Source of the DNA: Plantago major | Lineage: Eukaryota; Streptophyta; Magnoliopsida; Lamiales; Plantaginaceae | NCBI GenBank assembly: GCA_026545765.1 | Contig: CM048841.1 | Location: 3,899,212-3,963,211 of the forward strand | DNA length: 64,000 nt | Direction: 5' to 3' | Part shown: piece by piece, positions 1 through 11,099 of the stretch | Layout: each line of letters begins with the position of its first letter | Numbering within the stretch: position 1 is the first letter of the stretch | Made by a program: the position numbers and the translations under genes | Notes under the pieces: generated by a model | What the model was told of the DNA's origin: nothing | Databases searched by the model: none | Seen by the model: the letters and a program-made list of their open reading frames with translations, nothing else

Positions 1-285
1 TTCGAGATCAGCAGGCGATGCAGCGACATTGTTTCCTCCTCCTCCATTCTGAGCCGAGTCGACGAAATTAACCACAGCCGGCGGGAGCTGAGCCGTGATC
101 TGATCGGCGCGCTTCAGAGCCTCAGCGGCGATCTCCTTGGACTTCTTCGATGCCTCAGCAGCGAGCTCCCTGGATCGCTTCGAAGCCTCGGACACGACTT
201 CGGAGAGGTTCGCGGAGGTGACGATCTCCTGCGATTTCTTCGCCGCTTCTTCAGCGAAACTACGAGCTCTTTGCCAGAAATCCAT
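1..285 (-). CDS. N-terminal part of an Ala/Glu/Lys-rich helical protein (runs off window start)
   Basis: Reading leftwards from an ATG at 285-283 gives 95 open codons with no stop before the window edge. The protein begins MDFWQRARSFAEEAAKKSQE. Residues 10-65 are an amphipathic run in which the pattern (E/S)A(S/A)K(R/K)S(K/R)E(I/L)A repeats about every 11 residues, as in LEA-like or apolipoprotein-like helices or a coiled coil. A Pro/Gly-rich stretch (QLPPAVV, then GGGGNN) follows at 66-90. The GC-rich coding DNA contrasts with the AT-rich upstream sequence, which supports a real exon. No signal peptide or membrane segment is visible. I do not recognise the family with certainty, and function is unknown. 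The plus-strand reading through 137-331 is a shadow of this gene. Confidence 0.72.
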   Translation of the reverse strand, partial: MDFWQRARSFAEEAAKKSQEIVTSANLSEVVSEASKRSRELAAEASKKSKEIAAEALKRADQITAQLPPAVVNFVDSAQNGGGGNNVAASPADLE

Positions 286-695
286 TGCAGAGATTTGCAG
301 GTTGTATTGGATTGGAATTCGATTACAGTGATTTAGAAGGAAGATGTAGTGATGTGATTAATTGCTTGTTACATTATTTTGGATCGAATTAGTGAAGCTT
401 GATGATACAATCTGCAACGTTATACTCCGGTTTTTACTTTTTTCCGGTCAACGATATTCAACTATATAAATTTATCTTAAAATGTAGATATGAAATGCTT
501 TTGGTTTAATTGTGGATTGTGTTAAATCGAGAACTACATTTGTTATATAAAGTCATTCAATTGATTACGGAAACGGTCGACGCGTGCAAGCTCTTGTTAC
601 GAAATTCTTGGGAGGTTGAGTTCAAGAAAATAGATAGATTGGCTAATTCGTGTGCCGATCATTTAGCTCGACTATGCTGTTTTCGAGATTTTGGG
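286..695. other. 5' flank of the leftmost gene
   Basis: This is AT-rich sequence upstream of the minus-strand start codon at 285 and would hold its 5' UTR and promoter. No clear TATA box or conserved element could be assigned. The short open frame at 510-710 has no recognisable domain. Confidence 0.4.
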
Positions 696-879
696 ATGAT
701 GCTTTACTAAAACTTAAAAGAGTCATATATACTATGAGAGTCCTGAACAAATACACAATTTGGGGATGACTTGGTTTCTATTCAAATTCGTGGGTCAATT
801 TGCGGATCTTGGGTTGCGGGTTCGGTAATATGAATCTAAAAACGGGTTGTTAGATTAATATAAATACCCTATTTTTATT

Positions 880-1340
880 TTTTTCTTTCATTTCCTTCTT
901 GCTTCTCTCTCTCTCTCTACCCTCTTCTCTTCCTTTCTCTCTCTCTTTTCCGATCACATTTGCGGCGATATCTCCGCCGTCCGACCACCAATCTTCAATC
1001 CGATCGCATATTCGAAGAAATGGTACCGATCTACCTTTCTACCGGTTTGCTTTTTTATTTGGTCGACTTTTGAAACGGTTGGCCGAATTGAAGGCTTTTC
1101 CTACGATATCTCATCCGTCCACCAATCTTAAATCCGATCGATATTTGAGTAGCCCGATCTACCTTTCTACCGGTTTCGTTTTTTCTTTTGGTCGACTTTT
1201 GAAACGTTTGGTCGGAATTCGAAGCTTTTTCGGTTATCTTCTCCGGCGGATCTCCGACTACACAACACATATAAGTCATAACCTTGCCGTTTCCTCGATT
1301 TTCAGGTTTCTTCTCTCGATTCTTCAATTTTTTTCATTTT
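880..1340 (+). repeat. CT-rich leader-like segment with a 128-bp tandem duplication
   Basis: A (CT)n tract at about 905-950 is followed by GC-richer DNA resembling a plant 5' UTR. Within it, 978-1105 and 1106-1230 are two diverged copies of one unit. The block starting GATCTACCTTTCTACCGGTT occurs at 1028 and again at 1156, 128 bp apart. An open frame crosses both copies, but it has low-complexity Ser/Phe/Leu content and no domain, so I do not call it a gene. A TTTTCAG followed by GT-rich sequence near 1304 could be a leader-intron boundary. Confidence 0.5.
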
Positions 1341-1530
1341 TTGTTTGGTTTTGGTGATTTTTATTGATTTCGCGTAACTTTATATTTCATGTGTAATTGT
1401 TGATGTTTTAACCTTAATTGTGCATGCTTGACCTGTAATTGTTGATGTTTGCGTGTTTGAACTCTATTGATAATGTTGAAGTGATTGTTGTTGTGCATGA
1501 TATGCTTCATTTTCTGTTGTTTTGATTGTA

Positions 1531-2305
1531 ATTGTTGATTGTTAAGGGTAAATTGGTGATGCCTATGTTTATGCTTCATTTTTGCTTCGGTTATTATGCT
1601 TCATTTTTTGTTTCGATTATTATGTATGAATAGCATATATTTATACTTTAATTGTTGATTGTTAAGGGTAAATTGGTTATGCCTATGTTTATGCTTCATT
1701 TTTTATTCGGTTATTATGTATGAATAACCTATGTTTATACTGTAATTGTTGATTGTTAAGGGTAAATTGGTGATGCCTATGTTTATGCTTCATTTTTGCT
1801 TCGGTTATTATGCTTCAATTTTGCTTCGATTATTATGTATGAATAGACTATGTTTGTACTGTAATTGTTGATTGTTAAGGGTAAATTGGTGATGCATATG
1901 TTTATGCTTCATTTTTGCTTCGGTTATTATGCTTCATTTTTACTTCGATTATTATGTATGAATAGTCTATGTTTATACTGTAATTGTTGATTGTTAAGGG
2001 TAAATTGGTGATGCCTATGTTTATGCTTCATTTTTTCTTCGGTTATTATGCTTCTTTTTTGCTTCGATTATTATGTATGAATAGCATATGTTTATACTGT
2101 AATTGTTGATTGTTATGGGTAAATTGGTGATGCCTATGTTTATACTGTAATTGTTGATTGTTAAGAGTAAATTGGTGATGTCTATGTTTATTCATTTTTT
2201 ACTTCGGTTATTATGCTTCATTTTTTTCCTTCAATTATTATGTATGAATAGCCTATGTTTATGTTGTAATTGTTGATTGTTAAGGGTAAATTGGTGATGC
2301 TTGAA
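1531..2305. repeat. 119-bp minisatellite, about eight units
   Basis: The phrase ATTGTTGATTGTTAAGGGTA recurs with starts near 1531, 1651, 1745, 1864, 1983, 2102, 2150 and 2269. The usual spacing is 119-120 bp, with one 94-bp and one 48-bp unit caused by internal deletions. Between the phrases lie variants of TATGCTTCATTTTTGCTTCG and TTATGTATGAATAG. Partial units (GTAATTGTTGATGTTT) extend upstream to about 1390. Long units, slight drift and no constant-repeat/unique-spacer pattern exclude a CRISPR array. Confidence 0.85.
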
Positions 2306-2932
2306 TATAGGTATTTTATTTCATCTTTTGAAAAAAAAATATTGTTTAGGTTTTTATGTAAATTGTGTATGTCTATATGTAAATTGTTGATGTTGGTTTT
2401 TTTTTTTTTTTTGTTGCATCTAGTAGGTTTTCGTAAAAATGGTGGTTGAATGATTGATGATAAAGATGGAGGCGTGGATGGAGGAGTTGACGAACAAGTC
2501 AAGGGTGTTTTTTTTTTTTTTTTTTTTTGCGAGGATGAATGTAGTTTGGATATAGTGATTTTAAATTTTTTGTATTGTTTTTTATGTAATGACATTTTAT
2601 TGATTGATGAATGAAATTGATTTCTATGTTTATTTTATAAATATTGAGTTTTTTGAGATAAATAGCTTGTCATCAATAATTTTACATTAAACATAGACAA
2701 TTATATATCAAATATAAGCAATTTTTCCCAAAGTATCAATATGATTGGATGGACTAATGAAAGCGGATTATAAGGGAAAAATGTGGGTCGACCCGGGTCA
2801 AGCGGGTCAACCCGTGAAAAAAATCATATTGTATAGTTTTATGTATAAATTGTATATATTTGTCTATTATATAGGACTCTCAAGGACTCTCATTATATTG
2901 TGGACTCTCAGGAGACGGACTCATGATGCTTT

Positions 2933-4968
2933 GGCATAATCCATCAATTTCTATAATTTCCGTTTAAAGGAATCGATTCTGTCTTATCAGCCTTGATATA
3001 TTTATCTCAATGTGACAAATAATGATCTCTATTTAATAACAACGATATGATGAGACTTTAGTTGGTTAAATTACGGATATCTATAATTTTAATTACAATG
3101 ACAAAGTATTGGAAAAAACGTGTATTAGCGAGATACCTGAGATACGGATTGATATTCTTAAGTATATGTATAATATTTTAAGCAATATTAGTAATGTTTT
3201 ATGAGTGAACATTTTATATCATATTTATGTATATGTATACTAGTAAATGGCCCATCGATACTCGACGGGAAATAGACCCCTCAATATCACAAATCAATAC
3301 TTTAATTCGCCTCTTGTTCATAACTCTAAGAGATATATCAACATGTGGTGGGAAGTAGAGGCCAAGGTGCGTGAGAGACTGTCCATGTCTCTTGTTTACC
3401 ATCATAACAATTAACAAAACATGCTAATATAATAAATCTAAATTGAGCGAGAACTCCGTCTCATTATGCGCCTCATCGTCATCCTAGAAGTGAAAAACTT
3501 TTGTCATGCATTGATTTCACATATAAATTTTGCCTCAATAATATGCTACATGTGTTGTACTTGACCCATTTAGAATCTTACCCATACCCATGGACCTGTG
3601 ACTTTGAATGAATCCTTGGAAAGGTATGAGCTTGAATTCATATCGGACCCATTTAAGATCAATTTAGACCCTGACTCATTAATGAAGTAATATTTTGATG
3701 GGGATATGAGTGTGAGGATGGTAGAGTGTCGATCCAAACCCATTATATTGTCATTGAGATCAATAAAAATTATAATCAATTCATTCTTACTAAATGTTGC
3801 TATTCTTGCCGGATGAAGTATATAGTGTTTCCATATTCATTATCATGATTGTAGTGAGTTTAATTCTTATCCAATACATGTACCTGCCCGTTCCCATCAA
3901 TCACAAATCCCTTGAAGGGAACTACATTCGTGAGGGACTTAAGGACCGACTGATGTTATTAAGTATAAATATAATGTGTTAAACAATGGACGATAAGGGC
4001 TAAATGCCCCCCCCCCCCCCCCCCTCTTCCGCAGTTATAAAAAATTGCACGAAACACCATTGAGTTAACAAATTAAAGCAAACCCCCCACCCTCAATTAT
4101 TAAAAAATGTGCGCGAGACCCCAACCGTTATTTTGTACATCGCCTCAGGTGCACTCACATATATTAGGTGCGAGTAGAATGTCCATTTACGTTTTCATAC
4201 CATTTTTCTTTTAGTTAAATCAAAATCAGGTCTTGTTTTTTTCCTCGACTCGACATTCTTAATTTCAATAATTCACGTCGAACACATTTGTCATTGTAAA
4301 TTATCACCAGATAATAATGTCATGGCTTTTTACAGTTTTTTTTCCATAATGTGAGTATAATGTGAAATTTTCAACTTTCTTTCCGTATCATTTACACACA
4401 TTTGTACAAAATAATCCTATTCATAGTACTTTTTTGTTCTAAAATAATGGAAAAGAGGATGTCATCCACGTGATTGACCAAAAACACCTAAACTTTGAGC
4501 ACCTTGATGATATAGTTCTGAACCGACTTCTCTAGTGAAATTAAGGTTCCTCATTCAGTTGAAAAGCCTTTGCACCCATGACGTAGCAAAAATGTCACAC
4601 CCTATAATGGATTAATTATGACCTTCAAAACTTTATGATGTTACAACTATCAAAATCGAATGGGGACTTGGTCTCTTGAGATTGAATCATGATCATCATA
4701 AGAATGGGGAAAAAAAAATCATTACATTGATTTTACGTATCATTTTTACTTCAAGTATATATATTTTTTTAAATAGTAACTATTTTTCTTGTGTCATTCC
4801 ACAGCTCGACAATCTGACCAATATTTGCTTCATCATGATCATACATCCATCGAACCTTGAGCACTCAAGAACTGCTGTGGAAACATCCCCGTGACAATTC
4901 TCAATGCCACCATCCATGCACCTTTGTAATGATATCCCTACTCAAGTACTTAGACACATTCATCAGGC
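2933..4968. other. Gene-poor spacer with an 18-bp poly-C tract
   Basis: AT-rich DNA in which I can support no gene. The short open frames on both strands have neither domains nor coding-like composition. A homopolymer of 18 C lies at 4007-4024, next to C-rich degenerate repeats, and is a likely source of sequencing length error. The right end is the insertion site of the Copia element. Confidence 0.5.
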
Positions 4969-5750
4969 ATCTTTGTTGGGAAATTTGTTGGGAAATTTCT
5001 TGGGAAATTTGTTAGGAAATTTGTTAGATATTTTGTTAGAAATATCTGTTTAGATCTTGATCAGCAACATGATGACTTATCTTAGTCTCAGAAAGGTGAT
5101 TAGTACTCTTGGTTCACTTGAACATTGTAAAAGAGGAAACTCACTAAGTATGATAGTCTAGCTGATCTTGTATAGGATGTTAGGTCTCAAAATGTAATTT
5201 TTATTTTATGAAGAGAAGACCAAGAAGAAGACAACCAAGCAGAACAAGCTCAACGACATTGAAGACTTGAAGAAACTGCACAAGATTGCTGAAACTGTTG
5301 TTCAGATACCTTAGCCAGATATCTTGAAGACACGAATAGTTTCAAACAAACTGTGTCACAAGAGATATCTGAGAAATAAAAGGCCTATCTGAAAACAAGG
5401 AAAGTGTCCACAGATATCTATTCTCAGATACCTTGAGCTTTAACCACATTTCTGAAAAAGAAATATATATATTGCAAACAAAGTTGTTTCAATATAAGTG
5501 GTATCTGAAGATTGAAGATAAGGACGTGCAAAGAATCAGATAACACTAGTCTCGACATAAAGCATAGTTCCGTTGGCACTACAGGACAAAAAGTATAGTA
5601 CAATGCATTTAATGCACGGACAGAGATGTCTGAATAAAAGCAACGGCAACTTCTGAAGAAGAAGACAAAACCTGCTACAGTACTATACACAGATATCAAT
5701 AGTTTGAATTTGAGCATAACGGATACTATTCAAACGGCACTCAAATTAAT

Positions 5751-5760
5751 CTATAAATAT
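5751..5760 (+). promoter_or_regulatory. TATA box of the Copia 5' LTR
   Basis: CTATAAATAT sits about 780 bp into the LTR and is followed by GC-richer sequence where transcription would start. The same motif is at 19855-19864 in the 3' LTR. It is the best TATA candidate in the repeat and marks the probable U3/R boundary. Position fits, but function is not shown. Confidence 0.6.
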
Positions 5761-6145
5761 CAACACTTAGACTGCTTGAGAGGACACACAAGACACACGA
5801 CATACTTTGAAAACGCTGAACATCTTACTCTCTCAAAGCAACTTACTTATCCTCAAAGCTTTACATGCGACCAAAGCTTTTGATCTTGAGTAACACTGAT
5901 GTTCTAAGTGTCCTGATCCTAAACAAGCATAGCTATCTGTGAAAGAGTTGAAACGAAAGATCAAGTATCTGAGATTCATTCTCTTGAACATTTATCTAAG
6001 ACTTGGGTCAGTAAAAAGAACAAGATACCACACATTGAAAAGTGTATTAAGTATACTTGATTCACAGAGCTATCTGAATAACTGAATAAGTTATTAAAGA
6101 AGCTCATCTGACAACTCAAACCAAAACCAACACCATAACTGGCGT

Positions 6146-6355
6146 GGAGTACAGGAAGTACTTAGTTTGAAAAATCAGGGAATAACTCCAAGGTTACCGG
6201 AGTATAGGAAGTACTTGATTTGGGAAACTAAGGAATAACTCCAAGGTTATTGAGTATAGGAAGTACTTAGCTTGGAAAGCTAAGGAATAACTCAAAGGTT
6301 TCTGAGTACAGGAAGTACTTGGCTGTGAAAGCCGGGGAACAACTCAGGGGGAACA
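6146..6355 (+). repeat. Four 52-bp tandem repeats inside the LTR
   Basis: Units begin near 6146, 6199, 6251 and 6303. Each contains GAGTAYAGGAAGTACTT followed by about 20 variable bases and GGAATAACTC. Every unit holds the palindrome AAGTACTT. The same array is in the 3' LTR at about 20246-20440. It lies downstream of the TATA box, so it would be in the transcribed leader. Its role is unknown. Confidence 0.8.
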
Positions 6356-6715
6356 TTTGGTTGGGAACCAATTGTTAAGAATCTTAGAATATGTTTATTG
6401 TAAGGTGAACTCAATTATTTGTTCTAGTGAATTCTAGGTCTCTGGTAGACCGAAGTGGATTAGTTGGAGGATTACGCCACCTCCAGATACCACTATACTT
6501 GCTGTGTTATTTACCTTTCTGTATTTACATTTCAGCAACACACACACACACTTTAACTGTTTCTGCACTTATCTTTATTAAGTCTTCCACGCTCTGATTC
6601 TAAGTATCAGATATCTATTCAGATATCTGAGAAATAGTTTTTATCGACAAAAGTTTTAAAAGACTATTCACCCCCTCCTCTAGTCTTTTACTTTGCCGTT
6701 ATCTGGACCAACAAG

Positions 6716-6727
6716 TGGTATCAGAGC
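6716..6727 (+). other. Primer binding site (initiator Met tRNA type)
   Basis: TGGTATCAGAGC lies two bases after the LTR end. It is the standard complement of the 3' end of plant initiator methionine tRNA used by most Copia elements to prime minus-strand DNA synthesis. Confidence 0.92.
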
Positions 6728-6830
6728 AGGAGGTTCACAAGCCTTCTGCACTGAACCTAGATCCCCAGATAGGTGAAGGAACTTTGTCCATTTTCGAGGA
6801 CTATTTAATTTGTGTGTTAAGTGTGCAGGT

Positions 6831-7955
6831 ATGTCTCTGAGTGATGCACCCATTCTCAAACTAGAGAATTACGAGAAATGTAAAAATAACATGATGCTCC
6901 ACCTTGAAGCCATAAGTGACGAAACGATCGAAGTGATAAAGAAAGGCCCAATAGTCATTCAACAACTCAAACAAATCATGGAGGTTTCTAATGGTAGAGA
7001 CAGAGATCAAAGTGAAGGATCTTCACAAACCGATGCGTCAACAAGTGGGAGATCTACTAGTCAAGTTATTTACGAACCAAAGCCCAGAGAACTCTGGACA
7101 TCGGAAGATGCCAAGAGAAATCGTCTGGATGGTCAAGCTCGTAATAACATCATCAGATCGACACGGAGCACATGCAGTGTAAACTATGGGGTGCTAAAAC
7201 GGCGAAAGTTGCCTGGCAACTGATTGAAGAAATCTGTGCCGGAACTGAGAAAACCAAAGAAAACAAGTTCGAAGTTCTCAAGTTGAAATTTCAAAATTTC
7301 AAACAAGGACCCACTGAAACTCTGGAAGAACTTGATTTCAGATTTACCACTCTCATGAGTGACATGGCAGCTCTTGGGGAAAGCAACAGAGCAGTCAGAA
7401 AAGATTAAGGCTATTGTCAGAAGTCTTAACCACAACTGGGAGCATACAAATTTTTTTTATTTTAACCAAGGAATGCCAAATATCACTCCAGTGGAACTTT
7501 TCTCTCATCTTGCTACTGTTGATTATGAGACAACTCAAAGAGAACAAACAACTGAAAAGTTGCAAAACGTTGCTCTAGTCACTCAAGGAACTTCTGAAAA
7601 GAAGAAAAGCAAGGAAGAAACTGAGGATGCTCTTGCTGCAAAGCAAATGAGCAAGTATATCAGTCGAGAAATAGAAAGAAGGAAAGCCCAAGAGAAGCTG
7701 AAGAAGCATCTAGGCTCAAACTATCACCAGTACAAAAATATGCAAAGCTCGCTGAACAAGCCAACTCAGAAAGCATCATGTACTGAGGAAGCAGAAATTG
7801 GAAACGATATCTGTTTCTATTGTCGTAAACAGCCACTTCAAGAAGGATTGTCACGCCTCAACAAACTAAGGACGGTGACAAGAAAGATAGGAAAATCTTC
7901 GAAGAAGCTTAAAGCGTTGTTAATCAAGAAAGAAAGAAAATCCAAATTCAACTAG
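6831..7955 (+). pseudogene. Copia gag (capsid/nucleocapsid) remnant
   Basis: An ATG at 6831 opens MSLSDAPILKLENYEKCKNN, the usual start of plant Copia gag (DUF4219/UBN2 type). The reading frame shifts near 7160-7180 and again near 7360-7390. The pieces together show the conserved order: N-terminal capsid-like helices, a segment ending ETLEELDFRFTTL, then a Lys/Glu-rich region. A CCHC zinc knuckle starts CFYCRK at about 7811, but its His and last Cys lie in another frame, so the knuckle is split by a frameshift. The intact family protein would package element RNA in cytoplasmic particles. This copy is non-functional. Confidence 0.8.
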
Positions 7956-8387
7956 ATGCTCTAGACGTTGAGATGATTCAAGATGACAATTCAGATGACT
8001 CAACCTTACCATCACCGTAATTATGTGGAGTTACTCATGATATAATCGACTTGACCTCAAGAAGAATGAAATGTGTGGAGTTCTTTGAAATTGACGGTCC
8101 GTACATCTCCAACATAGAAAACCTGCCTTATGGTGATGAGGTAACACATAATTCTGTTATACTTATGAAAGTGATGAAGAGGAAATAAAAATCTAGAAAA
8201 TCTCGGAAAGAACTTGACATCTATGAAAGAGAATTTCTAATGATCCGAGCTAGCCGAAAACCTCAAGAAGAAAAGAATTCTCTTGAAAAGGAAAATTCTC
8301 AATTAGTTAAAGAATTTGAGAGAAAGGATGCTAAAATGCATCTCTCAAAGCTCGATATCCGAGACCTAAAAGTCACATAAAGAAGCA

Positions 8388-9199
8388 ATGGTGAATTACG
8401 AAAGAATTATGAAGATCTTCTTCGAGAACAAGGAACTCAAGAAGAAAGAATTATCTTTTCAATCTTATGCCAAAGCTAGTGACACTCTTCATCAAGTACA
8501 ATCTTACTTAAGAGATCCTTGTAAAAGAAAGGACTTCAATGAATACGATGATTGTTCTATCACTCTGAATAAGAGTAAGGAGAGAAGAACATTTGTAAGT
8601 ACTCAGCAAGACGGTTCCCATGCAATCTATAGTATCGGTGAGAAGACAAAGATTGTTGACAAAGGAAAGGCAGTTGCGACCAAACCTTTGTGGGAAAACA
8701 AGTCAAAAACAAAACTGTTGGGCACGTCTCTGAAAAGAAACACAACACTGAAAAGTGTAAACACCCACAGTGCTATGTCTCTCAAAAAGGTAGAATTACA
8801 GGAGCTGGCAAATTCTCCCATGCCACTTTTTCTGGAAAGAAATTGGACCAACCAGAGACTAGCAAAGCTGCTGAGAAAAGATCTCAGATAGCTTCAAGTG
8901 CTCGAAACGGTATTGGCTACAAAGGCATCGGAAAACAACTTGCTCATGAGTACAAGCAGGAGCAAGAACGATGGCTGAAAGCTAGAATTGCTCAAAGCAA
9001 TTATCGGTGGAAGTTAAATCAAGCCACCGAAAATCAATGCGCTAGAAGAAATCTGGCAAGGAAGGCTAAGTTTGCTGAAAAGCAAACTCAGAAACCTGAC
9101 AGGTATCTGAAAGCATCATATGGAGCACCTAGGAACACACCAAGGAAGAAAATAATTCTTACTAATGATAACATTCATTCAAATAGAATTCCTCCTTAA
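8388..9199 (+). pseudogene. Gag-pol linker region of the Copia element (Lys/Gln-rich)
   Basis: Two overlapping frames (8388-8891 and 8690-9199) continue the polyprotein between the zinc knuckle and the protease. They are rich in Lys, Glu and Gln with no enzymatic motif. The second contains a CxxxxC-like HVSEKKHNTEKCKHPQC segment that may be a degenerate second zinc-binding motif. Sirevirus gag proteins are often long, which fits this position. The switch between the two frames is a frameshift. Confidence 0.5.
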
Positions 9200-9314
9200 G
9201 TTCCTGTCAGACAAAAGCATATTTCAAAGAAATTCATTCAAAATGGATTCCTACCGAAGAACTTTTAATTCGACGGTTCCATCAAAGATATGAGAACCTA
9301 ATCTCCTGCTTCTG

Positions 9315-9600
9315 TTGTGTAATGCCTCTGGACTAAAGCACAATGGCTATTTGATAGTGGATGCGAAAGCACATGACAGAGACAAAGCAAATCGGTTGAT
9401 TACAAAGCTTGCAACACAGACCGGATATCGATTTGTTGGAGGAGAATTAAATCCTCTCTCGGGATTTGGCAACGCTAAATTGGGGACTTTAACAATCACC
9501 GACGTATTACATGTTAAGGATTTGAAATATAATCTATTTAGCATGAGCCGGTTTGCATGCGGTTTTACTATAAAATTCAAAGCTAACATCGCAAACTAAT
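9315..9600 (+). pseudogene. Copia aspartic protease remnant
   Basis: The codons at 9353-9361 give the Asp-Ser-Gly active-site triad (FDSGC context), which a nearby frameshift and stop separate from the rest. Downstream in another frame is LGTLTITDVLHVKDLKYNLF, the typical end of the Copia protease just before the GAG-pre-integrase domain. In working elements this protease cleaves the Gag-Pol polyprotein. Here it cannot be translated as one piece. Confidence 0.72.
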
Positions 9601-10988
9601 TGACAATGAGTCAAAGCATACCTTAGTTGGTCGGAAAGGCGCCTTTTATGTTGCCGATTGGGCATCCGCCACAATCAAGAATGTCTCATGGTGAGTCAAT
9701 CTAGTCACGTAAGAGCACCTTGGTTATGGCACAAAAGAATGAGTCACTTGAACTTCAAAACTCAATAGACTTGCAAGAAAGAGTTAGTGGTTGGCCTTCC
9801 CGAACATCTTCGTAAAGGATGGTATACATTACTGCTTGTCGGATGGGGAAACAATCTAAGATCTCTTTCAAGTCCAAAATCGTACACTCTAGTGTTAGAC
9901 CAACGCAACTTTTACACATGGATCTTTTGAATAATCAGAACTAGTTATGCAGAAAGAAGTATGGTCTCGTTGTTGTAGATGACTTCTCAAGATTCACTGG
10001 GTTGTCTTTCAAACACAAATTTGATGCCGGGTGGAGATACCAAACTTGTGAAAAAGCTTGAAGTCATGAAAATGACAAGGTATCTGCAATCGTAGCAGAC
10101 CATGGTATCGAAGTTTGTCAACCAAGACATAAAGGAGTTTTGACTGCAAAGGTATACAACACCAATCGTCCTCTGTAAGAACACCTCAACAAAATGGTGT
10201 TGCGTAAAGGAAAACAGAACCCTTAAAGAAGTCGCAAGGACAATGCTAGCGACATCAAATAAGTGAAATTTATTGGGTTGAAGTCGTAAACACAACTGCT
10301 ACACTCAAAACAGATGTTTGATAAACAAACACCATGACAAGACCCCTATGAAATCTTGGTTGGTAGACCCCTAATATCAAACATCCGAGAGTATTTGGTC
10401 AGATGTTTTGTTTTAAACAATGGGAAAGATTATCCGAGAACATTTCAACCAAAGGCAGATGAAGGTGTTTTTCTTGGTTATTCCACAAATAGCAAAGCCT
10501 ACAGAGTTTACAACAAAAGAACAAAGAAAATTGAAGAATCAATTCATGTTGTATTCTATGAAGGAAATAAGAAAACACCTCCTAATGATGAACTCTCAGA
10601 AAGGTTCAAAGAACTATTACTGAGGGATTCTAAACAAGAATCCTCAGAAAGGAGAAACATCATTATGGAAAGTGAGGATGACTCTGACGTAGAAAAGCTT
10701 GAAATGCCTAGTAACAACAAGATGACTCACAGACATGATGAGGAATTTCCTATGAGTTTTCCAGAAATGGAACAGTTCTTGAGAACCTTCATCATGAAGA
10801 GGTATCTCAAAATAAGAATCTTTGTCAAATGCATGTTCCAGATATCTCTAACACTGAAAAAGTGTCAGATATCCATGACATTTCCCATATGTCAGATATC
10901 TCAGATACTGAAAAAGTATCAATTCAAAATCTTAGTGATTCACATTCAGATCACGTGGATATTGATCCTACTAGCACTAAACCTATGA
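9600..10988 (+). pseudogene. Copia GAG-pre-integrase and integrase remnant
   Basis: Sequence at about 9690-9880 encodes, in broken frames, the HLNFKTLN-like pre-integrase motif. About 9960-10020 gives VVVDDFSRFTG, the start of the DDE integrase core. The core is then heavily mutated through 10330. A clean frame from 10356 contains PKADEGVFLGYSTNSKAYRV, the hallmark of the Copia integrase C-terminal domain. It is followed by an acidic, Ser-rich tail containing repeated ISDTEKVS-type phrases (about 10830-10930). In an active copy the enzyme inserts element cDNA into the host genome. Several frameshifts make this copy dead. Confidence 0.78.
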
Positions 10989-11099
10989 TGAGATGGATCA
11001 AAGATCATCCTGCAAAGGATATAATTGGACCAATTAATCAGGGTGTTAGGACTAGAGAGCAATAGCTGAAAATGCTAACTCTCTCTTTGGATGTTTCAT

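Larger units (their letters stand above)
706..2922. mobile_element. Non-autonomous MULE-like element with 10-bp target duplication
   Basis: The 10-mer ATGATGCTTT occurs at 696-705 and again at 2923-2932, as expected for a Mutator-type target-site duplication. Just inside, the two ends are imperfect inverted repeats: AGAGTC, an AT-rich gap, then ATGAGAGTCCT at about 719-745 on the left, and the complementary arrangement at about 2874-2912 on the right. The outermost 13 bases match poorly. No transposase is present. The interior holds a CT-rich leader-like segment, a large minisatellite and two poly-T tracts, an arrangement like a Pack-MULE carrying a captured gene fragment. The duplication and inverted repeats are seen directly. 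The MULE class is inferred from duplication length. Confidence 0.6.
4974..6713 (+). repeat. 5' LTR of the Copia element (1740 bp)
   Basis: Begins TGTTGGGAAATTT after target duplication ATCTT and ends GGACCAACA at 6713, directly before the primer binding site. It opens with a 13-bp repeat (GGAAATTTGTT/CTT variants), of which this copy has one more unit than the 3' LTR. It also has 19 extra bases near 5281, between two copies of GAAACTG. Apart from such small indels and scattered substitutions, the two LTRs match closely throughout, indicating a fairly recent insertion. Many AGATATCT-type palindromes are present. An antisense open frame (5424-5717) recurs in the other LTR and is not considered a gene. 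Confidence 0.93.

Noticed and set aside
899..1357. 152-codon ORF as a gene
   Set aside because: Ser/Leu/Phe low-complexity translation of a CT-rich tract and a tandem duplication, inside a non-autonomous element.
1531..2305. CRISPR-like regular repeats
   Set aside because: Units are 119 bp, vary along their whole length and have no unique spacers. This is a plant minisatellite.
4007..4024. Poly-C run as a functional signal
   Set aside because: Simple homopolymer. Its length is likely unreliable and no context supports function.
5424..5717. Antisense ORF repeated in both LTRs
   Set aside because: It recurs at 19528-19803 only because the LTRs are copies. It has no domain and opposes the element's transcription.
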